From Muricauda sp. SCSIO 64092 (GTDB lineage: Bacteria; Bacteroidota; Bacteroidia; Flavobacteriales; Flavobacteriaceae), in NCBI RefSeq assembly GCF_023016285.1, contig NZ_CP095413.1, forward strand, positions 868,001-932,000: DNA of 64,000 nucleotides, written 5' to 3'. The translations under genes were made by a program, and so were the position numbers. Below, piece after piece: positions 43,374-52,911 of the stretch (its first letter is position 1; every line of letters starts with the position of its first letter). Below the pieces are notes generated by a model. That model did not search any database. It saw only the letters and a program-made list of their open reading frames with translations, and had not been told where the DNA came from.

Positions 43374-44198
43374 ATGAAACAATACCACGACCTATTAGAG
43401 CATGTTTTAAAGCAAGGAAATCAAAAAAGCGACCGCACAGGAACCGGGACCATAAGTGTTTTTGGCTACCAAATGCGATTCGATCTACAAGAAGGTTTCC
43501 CCATGGTGACCACAAAAAAGTTGCACTTAAAATCGATTGTCCATGAACTACTCTGGTTTTTACGGGGTGATACCAATGTAGGCTACCTTCAGGAAAACGG
43601 CGTCCGTATCTGGAACGAGTGGGCGGATGAAAATGGGGACCTGGGCCCGGTATACGGCCATCAATGGAGAAATTGGAACTCTGAGGAAATCGACCAGATC
43701 AAAGAAGTGGTTGAAACTTTAAAATCGAATCCCAATAGTCGTAGAATGTTGGTGTCTGCCTGGAACCCCAGCGTTTTACCGGATACCTCGGTTTCCTTTT
43801 CGGAAAATGTAGCCAACGGTAAGGCAGCTTTACCTCCGTGCCATGCCTTTTTTCAGTTTTATGTGGCCGAAGGCAGGTTGAGTTGCCAGCTCTACCAACG
43901 TAGTGCGGATATTTTCCTGGGCGTTCCTTTTAACATTGCAAGCTACTCCCTATTTACCCTAATGATGGCCCAGGTTTGTGGCTATGAACCAGGAGAGTTT
44001 ATACATACTTTTGGTGATGCCCATATTTATAACAATCATTTAGAGCAAGTGGAACTGCAACTATCCCGTGAACCAAGGCCTTTACCCACCATGCACCTGA
44101 ACCCGGAGGTCAAGGATATATTTGATTTTACATTTGAAGACTTCACGCTATTGAATTATGACCCACATCCGCACATTAAGGCCGTAGTTGCGGTTTAA
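43374..44198 (+). CDS. thyA: thymidylate synthase
   Basis: The 274-residue enzyme methylates dUMP with methylene-THF. It shows D-R-T-G-T-G-T, the catalytic Cys in [27 protein letters not shown] and H-I-Y-N-N-H. The ATG at 43374 is the family start; an in-frame ATG 24 codons upstream lies in the spacer. Its partner folA is 9 kb downstream on the same strand. Confidence 0.97.
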   Translation: MKQYHDLLEHVLKQGNQKSDRTGTGTISVFGYQMRFDLQEGFPMVTTKKLHLKSIVHELLWFLRGDTNVGYLQENGVRIWNEWADENGDLGPVYGHQWRNWNSEEIDQIKEVVETLKSNPNSRRMLVSAWNPSVLPDTSVSFSENVANGKAALPPCHAFFQFYVAEGRLSCQLYQRSADIFLGVPFNIASYSLFTLMMAQVCGYEPGEFIHTFGDAHIYNNHLEQVELQLSREPRPLPTMHLNPEVKDIFDFTFEDFTLLNYDPHPHIKAVVAV

Positions 44199-44254
44199 CG
44201 GAGGTCATGTTTACATCTTAGTGGATATCGTCCAGTTATAGTAAAAGTTTTTCC

Positions 44255-44290
44255 TTCAAAAAACGCCCAGACTTTTGTCTGGGCGTTCTA
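44255..44290. terminator. bidirectional terminator between thyA and the repeat lipoprotein
   Basis: AACGCCCAGAC-TTTT-GTCTGGGCGTT hairpin with an A-tract upstream, giving a T-tract for the minus-strand gene. It stops both convergent transcripts. Confidence 0.8.
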
Positions 44291-44341
44291 CAACTAATTA
44301 AGCATAAACAACACTACAAAACATCTTTCTTTTTCATAAGC

Positions 44342-46411
44342 TTAATTTCTCGTAACCCTGACACCATTGGACAAGCCATAAAGGCCCTCCAAATCTGTCA
44401 TGATATTGCTTCCCATTTCCAAACCGGTAAGTCCATCTTCATAACGCATGTACCAGATGTAGCAGATGCCCGTCCCGGCAGCATCGAAGTCAACATTTTC
44501 CACAGCGGCCAATGTTGGTGGCAATCCTAAAATGTTGTTCTGATCATCGGTGATGATCCATGTACCATTGGTCCCCGTGGCGGTGCTTGCATCCAAGCTT
44601 AGACCACTGACCATATCCGGTGTACCGTCAACCGTAAAAGTGTATGGGCCGCCAGAAATGGTTCCCGCGTTTGGGTTTCGGTATACCCTAATGGAATTGG
44701 AGAGCGCAAAGAAGCCATCCAGGTTAGCTGCATTTTCACCCATGCTCAGTCCCGTAATACCATCTTCATACGTAATATACCAAATAAGGCAAAGACCAAT
44801 CCCTGCAGCATCAAAATCCACACCTTCAACCGCCTCCAAGGTTGGGGGAAGGCCTAAAATGTTTAAATCCCCATCAGTAATGATATAACCTTGGTTGGTG
44901 CCCGTAAGATTGGTGGCATCCAAAGAGATTCCACTTACCATGTCCGGAGTTCCATCAACAGAGAACATATAGGGTCCACCGTTTAAGGTACCTGCATTCA
45001 ACGCATTTCTGTTTACGACCACAAAATTGGAAAGGTCGAACAGGCCGGTGAGATCATCTAGATTATTGCCCATTTCCAGCCCCCCAAGGCCTGTGGAGTA
45101 GGTCAAATGATAAATGTAGCAAGAGCCTACCCCAGCGGAATCAAAATCCACACCCATTACCGCGTCAAGCGTTGGAGGAATACCCAAAATGTTGCGATTG
45201 TCATCCGTAATCACATAGGTCTGATTATTGCCGTTAAGGTCCGTGTTATCCAGGGCAATATTGGATACCATATCCGGGTTTCCATCGACTACAAAATTGT
45301 ACGGGCCACCCGAGAGCACCCCAGCATCCAAAGCCATCCTACGTACCACAATAAAATTGGACAGGCCGAATTCACCGGTCAAATCATCCAAATTATTGCC
45401 CATTTCCAGCCCCCCAAGTCCAGTGGAATAGGTGAGATGGTAGATATAGCAGGCCCCTACGCCGGCCGCATCAAAATCCACTCCTTCCACCGCCTCCAAG
45501 GTTGGTGGGATACCCAAAATGTTTCTGGAATCATCGGTGATCACATAGGTTTGGTTAGCACCGGTCAAATTGGAATCATCCAGGGCAATATTGGATACCA
45601 TATCCGGCAAACCATCCACCACAAATTCATAGGGACCACCGGAAAGCTCACCTGCATTTAACGCTATCCTATTCACTTCGATAAAATTGGAAAGATCGAA
45701 TAGCCCCGTTACATCATCCAGGTTATTGCCCATTTCCAGCCCCCCAAGTCCAGTGGAATAGGTGAGATGATAGATATAACAGTCCCCTACGCCTGCACCG
45801 TCAAAATCCACACCTTCAACGGCCTCCAGTGTTGGTGGAATACCCAGGATGTTCCTGGAATCGTCCGTGATGACATAGGTTTGGTTATCACCATTTAAGT
45901 TGGAATCATCCAAAACAATACCACTGACCATATCCGGTAAGCCATCCACCACAAATTCATAGGGACCACCGGAAAGTTCCCCTGCATTGAGTGCACTACG
46001 GTTGATCACAATAAAGTTGGAAAGGTCGAAATTACCGGAAAGGTCATCGAGGTTTCCTTCGGTCGCAAGCCCTGTTAGCCCTTCCGTGTAGGTGATATGG
46101 TAAATATAGCAGTCCCCTACGCCTGCACCATCAAAATCAACGTCCTCCAACGCCTCCAAGGTTGGTGGTAGTCCCAAAATGTTTCTGGAATCATCGGTAA
46201 TCACATAGGATTGCACATCCCCTGCTCCATTAAATCCAGATAGGCTTATTCCACTTACCATATCCGGAACCCCGTCCACCGTAAAACTATAGGGTCCCCC
46301 TGATAGTGTTCCTGCCTCCAATACTACCGGATTGTCATCATCCGAATCATCTGAACAGCCAATGATGAGCATCATTGCTGCCATACCCCTTGTCAATGTT
46401 TTTAAGTTCAT
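44342..46411 (-). CDS. surface lipoprotein of six 110-residue tandem repeats
   Basis: The 689-residue product has a lipoprotein signal (M-M-L-I-I-G-C, Cys at residue 19) and an acidic spacer S-D-D-S-D-D-D-N. Six repeats of about 110 residues follow, each running A-G-x-L-S-G-G-P-Y-x-F-x-V-D-G-x-P-D-M-V-S, then V-I-T-D-D-x-x-N-I-L-G-x-P-P-T-L, V-D-F-D-A-A-G-x-G-x-C and Y-I-Y-H-x-T-Y...L-S-N-F-I-V-V. Each repeat holds one cysteine. Acidic D-D motifs suggest calcium-bound beta-sandwiches, but I know no function. Repeats 2-4 are most alike. The start at 46411 follows the signal peptide. Confidence 0.8.
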   Translation of the reverse strand: MNLKTLTRGMAAMMLIIGCSDDSDDDNPVVLEAGTLSGGPYSFTVDGVPDMVSGISLSGFNGAGDVQSYVITDDSRNILGLPPTLEALEDVDFDGAGVGDCYIYHITYTEGLTGLATEGNLDDLSGNFDLSNFIVINRSALNAGELSGGPYEFVVDGLPDMVSGIVLDDSNLNGDNQTYVITDDSRNILGIPPTLEAVEGVDFDGAGVGDCYIYHLTYSTGLGGLEMGNNLDDVTGLFDLSNFIEVNRIALNAGELSGGPYEFVVDGLPDMVSNIALDDSNLTGANQTYVITDDSRNILGIPPTLEAVEGVDFDAAGVGACYIYHLTYSTGLGGLEMGNNLDDLTGEFGLSNFIVVRRMALDAGVLSGGPYNFVVDGNPDMVSNIALDNTDLNGNNQTYVITDDNRNILGIPPTLDAVMGVDFDSAGVGSCYIYHLTYSTGLGGLEMGNNLDDLTGLFDLSNFVVVNRNALNAGTLNGGPYMFSVDGTPDMVSGISLDATNLTGTNQGYIITDGDLNILGLPPTLEAVEGVDFDAAGIGLCLIWYITYEDGITGLSMGENAANLDGFFALSNSIRVYRNPNAGTISGGPYTFTVDGTPDMVSGLSLDASTATGTNGTWIITDDQNNILGLPPTLAAVENVDFDAAGTGICYIWYMRYEDGLTGLEMGSNIMTDLEGLYGLSNGVRVTRN
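44345..46325 (-). repeat. six tandem ~330-bp coding repeats
   Basis: The unit is recognised by TCGACxACAAATTCATAGGG-type blocks and by CCATATCCGG recurring about every 330 bp. Repeats 2, 3 and 4 are near-identical over long stretches, which points to recent duplication or gene conversion. Confidence 0.85.
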
Positions 46412-46629
46412 AGCTTTTATATATGTTTTAATGCTATCACAAAGAAATTTGTAAGTTGTTGCAGAAAGTTCACACAAACTTCAAATTTTACAACACTCTA
46501 TATTTTAGGCAGTTACTCATTTTTTTTTCAAGTTTTCGCAATTTATTGCAGGTTTTCACGACCAATACCCCCATACCTGGGATGATCCCGTGAACTTTTC
46601 GTGAGATTTTACCTTTTAATTTGAACCCG

Positions 46630-47334
46630 ATGAAAAATGTACTCATTGTTGAGGATGATCCAGAGATCATTCAACTTTTAGAAATCCATCTAAAGGATTT
46701 GGGGTGTTCCACAATTTCTGCCAAACAAGGGGACTCTGGTTTGCGAATGGCCATTGAACATGAACCCGACCTGGTTATTTTGGACGTGATGCTACCTGAA
46801 ATGGATGGTATTGAAGTCTGCCAAAAAATAAGGGCCAACAATGTACAGTCCCCAATTATGATGTTGACCTCAAAATCCGAGGAAATAGATAAGGTACTGG
46901 GATTAGAGGTTGGTGCGGACGATTATCTGACCAAACCCTTTAGTGTACGGGAATTTATAGCACGGGTAAAGGCCATCTTCCGAAGACAGAAAATGAGCAA
47001 AAGCCCAAAAGGGCACACCAAAGACCAGCAGTCCTTAAAATTTGATGGGTTGACCATAAACATAGACCAACGAAAAGTGGTCCACAACGGATTACGAATC
47101 GAGCTTTCCCCAAAAGAATTTGAACTTTTGGCCCTACTGTCTTCCAATCCCGGAAAAAGCTATGATCGAACCAAGCTGTTGAACTTGATCTGGGGTTATG
47201 ATTTTAAAGGCTACGAACACACTGTAAATTCCCATATCAATAGATTACGTTCCAAAATAGAACCGGATATGAGCAATCCCAAATATATTTTGACCACCTG
47301 GGGCGTAGGGTACAAATTCAATGAAGAACTATGA
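46630..47334 (+). CDS. OmpR-family response regulator
   Basis: The 234-residue regulator has a receiver domain (V-E-D-D-P-E-I, phospho-Asp in L-V-I-L-D-V-M-L-P, T-S-K, K-P-F) and a winged-helix DNA-binding domain ending W-G-V-G-Y-K-F. The ATG at 46630 is preferred over a TTG three codons upstream. Its stop overlaps the kinase start as ATGA, so the two form one two-component system. The stimulus is unknown. Confidence 0.93.
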   Translation: MKNVLIVEDDPEIIQLLEIHLKDLGCSTISAKQGDSGLRMAIEHEPDLVILDVMLPEMDGIEVCQKIRANNVQSPIMMLTSKSEEIDKVLGLEVGADDYLTKPFSVREFIARVKAIFRRQKMSKSPKGHTKDQQSLKFDGLTINIDQRKVVHNGLRIELSPKEFELLALLSSNPGKSYDRTKLLNLIWGYDFKGYEHTVNSHINRLRSKIEPDMSNPKYILTTWGVGYKFNEEL

Positions 47335-48836
47335 ACAATTCCCTTTTCTCCAATAGACTGATTACCAAACTGATCCTCAGCTCCATTGGCATTCTGTTGC
47401 TGGCCGGGATAGGGTATATGCTTTCCACACTGTATTATTCGAATAAATACTTTAGTGAGACCAATCAACGTTTGCATGCCCATCTTGCACAGGACCTTAT
47501 TGACGAAAAATTTGTGGAACAAAGCCCCATAGACAGTTTGGGAAAAGTGAACAAGGCGCTTTTTGGTGACCTTATGCACGATATGATGGCAGTGAACAGG
47601 GCAATTGAAGTCTACCTTCTTGATGTTGAGGGAAACGTCCAATATTCGGTGGTATTGGACCATTCCGACCCCAATTCCATACCCGAAAAGGTTTCCCTTG
47701 AACCCATTCACCGCTTTATTGCTTCCAATGGGGAAGACTACATTTTGGGAGATGACCCAAGAGATCCTGAAAACAAAAAAGTATTCTCTGCTGCAAAATT
47801 CAACAAAGGGGGCAAGGAAGGATACATCTATATTGTCCTGGCGGGGGAAAAATATTTGGCCACGCAGAACACCCTTTTTGGAAGTTATGCATTAAAAGTG
47901 GGGTTGGGTGCTTCTTTCCTTACCTTGTTTTTCGCTGCAGTTTTAGGGGTGCTCTCCATTTGGTACCTGACCAAAAACCTAAGGGAAATCAACTATGCTG
48001 CCCAACGTTTCCAACAGGGCGATCTGGGATATCGAATTGCGGAACACCATAAGACCGACCTTACTGGTCTGGCACAAACCTACAACAATATGGCGGAGAC
48101 CATTTTAACGGATATGGACAAGATAAAATCCCTGGAAAAACTGCGTAGGGATTTAATTGCCAATATTTCCCATGACCTACGAACTCCATTGGCCATTATA
48201 CAGGGGTATATAGAAACCCTTCAAATGAAGGAGTCCGAACTTACCCCCGTGGAACGCGAGGACTACCTCAATAAAATCAATTCCAGTGGAGAGCGCCTGT
48301 CCAAGTTGATAACACAATTGTTTGAATATTCAAAACTGGAAGCTAATCAGGTAGAGCCACAAAAAGAGCCGTTCCTGATCTCGGAACTGGCAAATGATAT
48401 CCATAGGGATTACCAAATGTTGGCCAACAAGAAAAACATTGCCCTCAAATTAAATATGGAAGAGCACGTGCCTTTGGTCTTTGCGGATATCTCCCTGGTG
48501 GAACGGGCCATACAGAACTTAATGGATAATGCCCTGAAGTTCACACCGGAAAATGGTGAAGTCATCATAGAAATAAAACTGGTGAAAAAAAATGTAGAAA
48601 TCGCCATAAAGGACTCCGGTCCGGGGATAACGAAGGAAAACCAGCAGTTGGTCTTTGAACGATATCGGCAGACCAAAACAGGAAAAGAAAAGGAAGGAGC
48701 CGGATTGGGACTGGCCATTGTACGCAAAATAATTGAATTGCATGATGCCAGTATCAAAGTGTTCAGTAGGCCCAATGAGGGCACCACATTTAGTTTTAGC
48801 CTTCCTGTCTATCAAAATGGGTTAAGTTTGGTTTAA
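47331..48836 (+). CDS. sensor histidine kinase
   Basis: The 501-residue kinase has membrane helices near residues 13-33 and 188-213 enclosing a periplasmic sensor domain, then HAMP (about 215-265), HisKA with N-I-S-H-D-L-R-T-P-L-A, and HATPase with N-L-M-D-N-A-L-K-F-T, D-S-G-P-G-I and G-A-G-L-G-L-A-I-V. All catalytic motifs are intact. It pairs with the regulator at 46630. Confidence 0.93.
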   Translation: MNNSLFSNRLITKLILSSIGILLLAGIGYMLSTLYYSNKYFSETNQRLHAHLAQDLIDEKFVEQSPIDSLGKVNKALFGDLMHDMMAVNRAIEVYLLDVEGNVQYSVVLDHSDPNSIPEKVSLEPIHRFIASNGEDYILGDDPRDPENKKVFSAAKFNKGGKEGYIYIVLAGEKYLATQNTLFGSYALKVGLGASFLTLFFAAVLGVLSIWYLTKNLREINYAAQRFQQGDLGYRIAEHHKTDLTGLAQTYNNMAETILTDMDKIKSLEKLRRDLIANISHDLRTPLAIIQGYIETLQMKESELTPVEREDYLNKINSSGERLSKLITQLFEYSKLEANQVEPQKEPFLISELANDIHRDYQMLANKKNIALKLNMEEHVPLVFADISLVERAIQNLMDNALKFTPENGEVIIEIKLVKKNVEIAIKDSGPGITKENQQLVFERYRQTKTGKEKEGAGLGLAIVRKIIELHDASIKVFSRPNEGTTFSFSLPVYQNGLSLV

Positions 48837-48886
48837 AATCTTTTGGTCAATTCGATTATTGACTATCTTTAAAAAAACTGCCCTTC

Positions 48887-50047
48887 ATGTTAGTGACTGT
48901 TTCGCTTTTGGATTTTTTTATCGAAACCCGAAAGCATTCCGAAGCGATTTGTGAACCCCTGGAAATTGAAGATTATGTAGTACAGCCCATTGTGGATGTA
49001 AGCCCACCTAAATGGCACTTGGGACATACTACATGGTTCTTTGAGGAGTTCATTTTAAAACCTTACGCCAGGAATTATCAGGTTTTTGATGCCGATTTTT
49101 CCTTTGTCTTCAACAGTTATTATGAAACGGTGGGAAAACGGGTCGTTCGGGCAGATAGGGGAAATTTAAGTAGGCCTTCGGTCAAGAAAGTGTATGAATA
49201 TCGGGATTATGTAACCCAGGGGATTAAAAGCCTTTTTGAATCAACCCAGTCAAAGGAACTTCAAGATTTATTGGAGATCGGTATCCATCATGAAAAGCAG
49301 CATCAGGAATTGCTACTGACCGATATTAAATTCATTTTGGGCAATAACCCATTGCTTCCCGTATATTCCAAAACCATTGGGGAACATCCCCTTGAAGCAC
49401 ACCAGCAAGATTGGGTTTCCGTGGATGAAGGCGTTTATGAAATTGGGCATGGTACCAGTGGGTTCTGTTACGATAATGAACTTGGCAGGCACAAGGTGTA
49501 TCTTCATTCCTACCAAATTTCAAACAAGTTGGTGACCAATAGGGAGTTTTTAGAGTTTGTAAGTGATGGGGGATATGGCCGTTTTGAGCTTTGGCATGCC
49601 GAGGGATGGGACTGGGTAAACCAAAATCAAATCGCAGCCCCACTATATTGGCATTCCATAGAAGGGGAATGGTACCATTATAGCTTCGCGGGATTGCAGA
49701 AAGTTCCATTGGACGCCCCAGTAACCCACATTTCCTATTATGAAGCCTTTGCTTATGCGCAATGGAAAGGTTTGCGCCTTCCAACGGAGTTTGAATGGGA
49801 AGTCGCGGCACCTTATTTTCCTTGGGGAAAACGCTGGGAATGGACTGAAAGTGCCTATCTACCCTACCCTAATTACCGAAAGGCAGATGGCGCTTTGGGG
49901 GAATACAATGGTAAATTTATGGTCAATCAAAAAGTACTTCGAGGAGCCTCCATAGCCACACCAACCCATCATACCCGCCCCACATACCGCAACTTTTTTC
50001 AACCCTCCTTGAGATGGCAATTTACCGGATTAAGGTTGGCCCAATAA
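48887..50047 (+). CDS. egtB: ergothioneine biosynthesis protein EgtB (sulfoxide synthase family)
   Basis: The 386-residue non-heme iron enzyme has an N-terminal DinB-like domain supplying iron ligands (H44 in H-L-G-H-T-T-W-F-F-E; H-H-E-K-Q-H-Q-E-L at 134-142) and a C-terminal formylglycine-generating-enzyme-like domain ending R-W-Q-F-T-G-L-R-L-A. EgtB joins a thiol donor to trimethyl-histidine. EgtD follows after 16 bp. No EgtC or EgtE gene is present, so the cysteine-using short pathway or a variant is likely. Selenoneine-forming SenA is a relative; without a selenosugar synthase neighbour I prefer EgtB. Confidence 0.88.
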   Translation: MLVTVSLLDFFIETRKHSEAICEPLEIEDYVVQPIVDVSPPKWHLGHTTWFFEEFILKPYARNYQVFDADFSFVFNSYYETVGKRVVRADRGNLSRPSVKKVYEYRDYVTQGIKSLFESTQSKELQDLLEIGIHHEKQHQELLLTDIKFILGNNPLLPVYSKTIGEHPLEAHQQDWVSVDEGVYEIGHGTSGFCYDNELGRHKVYLHSYQISNKLVTNREFLEFVSDGGYGRFELWHAEGWDWVNQNQIAAPLYWHSIEGEWYHYSFAGLQKVPLDAPVTHISYYEAFAYAQWKGLRLPTEFEWEVAAPYFPWGKRWEWTESAYLPYPNYRKADGALGEYNGKFMVNQKVLRGASIATPTHHTRPTYRNFFQPSLRWQFTGLRLAQ

Positions 50048-50063
50048 TTTCGACAAAAATTAC

Positions 50064-51035
50064 ATGCAAGAGAACACCACCCAACACCTTACCTCGGTTT
50101 TTGCCAATGAGGTACGGGAAGGATTGACGAGCTTTCCCAAATATCTGTCGTCCAAGTACTTCTATGACGAAACCGGAGATCGGTTGTTTCAGCAAATCAT
50201 GGATATGCCAGAGTACTACTTGACCGATAGTGAGCTCGAAATACTTTTAGATAACGTTGCTGAAATAGCACAACTGTTTTCCCATAAGGATGAGGATTTT
50301 AGTCTTTTTGAACTGGGTGCGGGAGATGGCAAAAAAACCAAAATACTACTGAGACATTTAATTGACAATGGATATCGTTTTGACTACCGCCCCATTGATA
50401 TCAGTCAAAATGCCCTGGATAGTCTTGAAAGAACATTGATCAAAGAACTGCCCCCGATTACGATCAATCCGCTTCAAGGCACTTATTTTGAGACCTTGGC
50501 GGCTATTGGGAAACAACAGGAAAAACGGAAGGTCATCCTGTTTTTAGGCTCCAACATTGGCAACTTACTGCATCCCAATGCCATTTCCTTTTTGAGGCAA
50601 TTAAAGGACGTAATGGCCCCGGACGACTTACTTTTTATGGGAATGGACCAAAAAAAACATCCCCAGGTTGTTTTGGATGCCTATAATGACAAAACAGGTA
50701 TTACCGAGGCCTTCAACAAAAATGTCCTGCAGCGCATTAATATGGAATTGGGCGGTAACTTTGATTTGGAGGGGTTTCTACATTGGGAAGTATACGACCC
50801 TGAAAATGGTACGGCAAAAAGTTATTTGGTGTCCAAAAAAGCACAGGAGGTTTTTATTGAGGCCTTGGATTTAGGGGTTTCCTTTAAACCCTGGGAGACC
50901 ATCCACACCGAAATTTCCCAAAAATATGATGACGATGTGGCCAAGTGGTTGGCCGATGAGGCCGGACTCCACATTCTCACTTCATTTGAGGACAAAAAGG
51001 GATATTTTAAAGATTATATTTTTAAGAAAAATTGA
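50064..51035 (+). CDS. egtD: L-histidine N(alpha)-methyltransferase
   Basis: The 323-residue methyltransferase makes trimethyl-histidine (hercynine) from histidine with three SAM. It shows P-K-Y-L-S-S-K-Y-F-Y-D-E-T-G, the SAM loop F-E-L-G-A-G-D-G-K-K-T, and F-L-G-S-N-I-G-N. It forms a pair with egtB, so hercynine made here is the EgtB substrate. The DUF427 gene starts 1 bp after its stop. Confidence 0.92.
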   Translation: MQENTTQHLTSVFANEVREGLTSFPKYLSSKYFYDETGDRLFQQIMDMPEYYLTDSELEILLDNVAEIAQLFSHKDEDFSLFELGAGDGKKTKILLRHLIDNGYRFDYRPIDISQNALDSLERTLIKELPPITINPLQGTYFETLAAIGKQQEKRKVILFLGSNIGNLLHPNAISFLRQLKDVMAPDDLLFMGMDQKKHPQVVLDAYNDKTGITEAFNKNVLQRINMELGGNFDLEGFLHWEVYDPENGTAKSYLVSKKAQEVFIEALDLGVSFKPWETIHTEISQKYDDDVAKWLADEAGLHILTSFEDKKGYFKDYIFKKN

Positions 51036-51036
51036 T

Positions 51037-51318
51037 ATGAAAGCCATATGGAATGGACAGATCATTGCAGAAAGCAATGACACCAAAGTAATTGAAGGAA
51101 ATCATTATTTCCCCCCCAACAGTATTAGTTCGGAGTTTTTTAAACCTAGTGATACCCACACCACTTGCCCCTGGAAGGGGGTCGCTTCCTACTACACTTT
51201 GGAAGTGGATGGAAAGCAAAATACGGATGCTGCTTGGTACTATCCGGAGACCAGCGAGCTTGCCAAGCAAATTAAGGGCTATGTAGCTTTTTGGAAAGGG
51301 GTCGCCATTGAAGAATGA
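51037..51318 (+). CDS. DUF427 domain protein
   Basis: The 93-residue protein is almost entirely one DUF427 domain: M-K-A-I-W-N-G-Q-I-I-A-E-S, C-P-W-K-G-V-A-S-Y-Y, A-A-W-Y-Y-P and V-A-F-W-K-G-V. The fold is a small beta-barrel of unknown role. It is tightly joined to egtD and probably in the same transcript. Confidence 0.9.
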   Translation: MKAIWNGQIIAESNDTKVIEGNHYFPPNSISSEFFKPSDTHTTCPWKGVASYYTLEVDGKQNTDAAWYYPETSELAKQIKGYVAFWKGVAIEE

Positions 51319-51339
51319 TCTTCAATGGCGAGTTTTGAA

Positions 51340-51636
51340 TTATACTTCCAGAACCGCATTTTCGGTCCCGGCATAATCGTTCCATTGGTAACGATCTGCC
51401 TCGCTGTCGTTCACATAGGCATCATCCACTAAATAACGGAATTCATAAGAGTTTTCCTTGGGAAGCTCAAAAGTCCCTTTGAACGTTCCGTTCTTTAGTT
51501 TTTTCAACATGCTCCCTTTTGGGTTCCAGTTGTTGAAATCGCCAACTACGGCTACTGTATCTGCATCTTTTGCCGGAACACTAAAAGTTACCTTGCAAAC
51601 TGGTTTGCTTTTTAGATATTGTTTTTTAATTGCCAT
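51340..51636 (-). CDS. isoamylase early-set (CBM48/AMPK-type glycogen-binding) domain protein
   Basis: The 98-residue protein is a single carbohydrate-binding beta-sandwich with V-A-V-V-G-D-F-N-N-W-N-P, F-K-G-T-F-E-L-P, E-F-R-Y-L-V-D and the closing D-x-Y-A-G-T-E-N-A-V-L-E-V. This domain binds alpha-glucans in AMPK beta and branching enzymes; alone it may tether or regulate. No glycogen gene is nearby. It is convergent with the DUF427 gene. Confidence 0.88.
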   Translation of the reverse strand: MAIKKQYLKSKPVCKVTFSVPAKDADTVAVVGDFNNWNPKGSMLKKLKNGTFKGTFELPKENSYEFRYLVDDAYVNDSEADRYQWNDYAGTENAVLEV

Positions 51637-51797
51637 GGTAAATACTATTTATTATTGAATTAAAGGACAAAGCAAATCATAAAACTATTAGCTGTCAATA
51701 GGTTACGTTCGATTTATCATTTTAATAAAATATGGTTCACCTAAGCTTGACTTTTTCAAAAAAGTAAGGCCAATTCATTTCTAATGACAAAAAGAAG

Positions 51798-52883
51798 CTA
51801 TTTTTTAAGAATTTCCAGAATAGCTTCAACTTCGTTGATGGTATTATAAAAGTGAAAACTCAACCGGATTCCATCACCTCGGCGTGCACATACGATAGTA
51901 TTCTTCACTAAATCATCATAACCATCTTTCTTCGGGATACTAAAAATGGTACCCCAGGGGGCCCTATGGGCCACGATATCATCCAAAAGTCCGTGGGAAA
52001 CCAAATTATCCCTTGCAAATTTTACCAGTTTCTGATTGTGCTCCCCAATGGCTTCCAATCCAATATCCATCAGAAATTTCATGGAAAAATCGAGGCTTCC
52101 AAAACTTAGGGAATCCAGATGTCCCGGTTCCAAGTGCTTACAAAACTCCCTGCCATCCTTTTGATGTTTTGAGTTTCTTCCCGAACCATATCCTGCGCCC
52201 TTTAATCTGAACCGATCCTGAATTTCCGGTTTCACCAGAAAAAACCCATTACCATATCCGGAAAGTAACCACTTATAACCACTGGAACCCAGTACGTCAA
52301 TTCCTGATGTGGAAAAATCAAAATATTCCGTACCACAGAACTGGGTGCCGTCCATTAGGATCAACAAATGGGGAAAGTCCGCTTTAAGTTGCTTTAAAAA
52401 AACAAAATCGATTTTAAATCCATTCAACCATTGAACAGCACTACAGGCAAAAACGGTAATGCCCTTGTTTTTGACCTCCGTATAGATCCGTTCTTCCAAA
52501 CCTTTCCCAATTTCAAGATATACAATGGAAAAATCCCGACTTTCAAAAGGCCAATTCAAAGAGGGATAATCCCCTTTTAACAAAAGAATTTTCTCAGAAT
52601 TCCCCAAGCCCTCCAATAACAGGTTCAGGCCTTGGCTAAAACTTGGCACCAATGCGACGTTTTCGTCCATGAAATTGAAAAATCGGGCAACCGTAAGCCT
52701 TGTGGCAGCCAATAATTTATCGCTTCCCATCTTGGCCCCACTCCCACCGATCAAAAAATCCAGATCATGTTCCTGTCGCCATTCCAACAAATCCTCGCTT
52801 AACAATCCCGAAGTTGCCGTATTTGCGTAAATGCCCTGCCTAAGGACAGGGAATTTCTTTCTCAAGTTTGGTGAAATGCCCAT
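51798..52883 (-). CDS. class V aminotransferase-fold PLP enzyme
   Basis: The 361-residue PLP enzyme has N-T-A-T-S-G-L-L, D-G-T-Q-F-C-G, and the Schiff-base Lys in G-S-S-G-Y-K-W-L-L-S-G-Y-G. It resembles cysteine desulfurase or selenocysteine-lyase-like proteins, but I see no clear catalytic cysteine loop near the C-terminus, so the substrate is open. It is divergent from the 2TM gene across 28 bp. Confidence 0.82.
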   Translation of the reverse strand: MGISPNLRKKFPVLRQGIYANTATSGLLSEDLLEWRQEHDLDFLIGGSGAKMGSDKLLAATRLTVARFFNFMDENVALVPSFSQGLNLLLEGLGNSEKILLLKGDYPSLNWPFESRDFSIVYLEIGKGLEERIYTEVKNKGITVFACSAVQWLNGFKIDFVFLKQLKADFPHLLILMDGTQFCGTEYFDFSTSGIDVLGSSGYKWLLSGYGNGFFLVKPEIQDRFRLKGAGYGSGRNSKHQKDGREFCKHLEPGHLDSLSFGSLDFSMKFLMDIGLEAIGEHNQKLVKFARDNLVSHGLLDDIVAHRAPWGTIFSIPKKDGYDDLVKNTIVCARRGDGIRLSFHFYNTINEVEAILEILKK

Positions 52884-52887
52884 TGCT

Positions 52888-52907
52888 TATCTTTGTTGCT
52901 AAAGATA
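52888..52907. promoter_or_regulatory. face-to-face divergent -7 boxes
   Basis: TATCTTTG-TTGC-TAAAGATA carries a TAnnTTTG box for the 2TM gene on the plus strand (with TTTG at 52867-52870 as a possible -33) and TATCTTTA for the aminotransferase gene on the minus strand. Each lies about 17-24 bp before its start codon. Confidence 0.5.
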
Positions 52908-52911
52908 GCCA

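Noticed and set aside
44345..46325. Regular repeats considered as a CRISPR array
   Set aside because: The 330-bp units are fully coding and contiguous, with no spacers.
48887..50047. Formylglycine-generating sulfatase modifier
   Set aside because: The C-terminal domain is related, but the N-terminal DinB-like iron site and the adjacent egtD identify EgtB.
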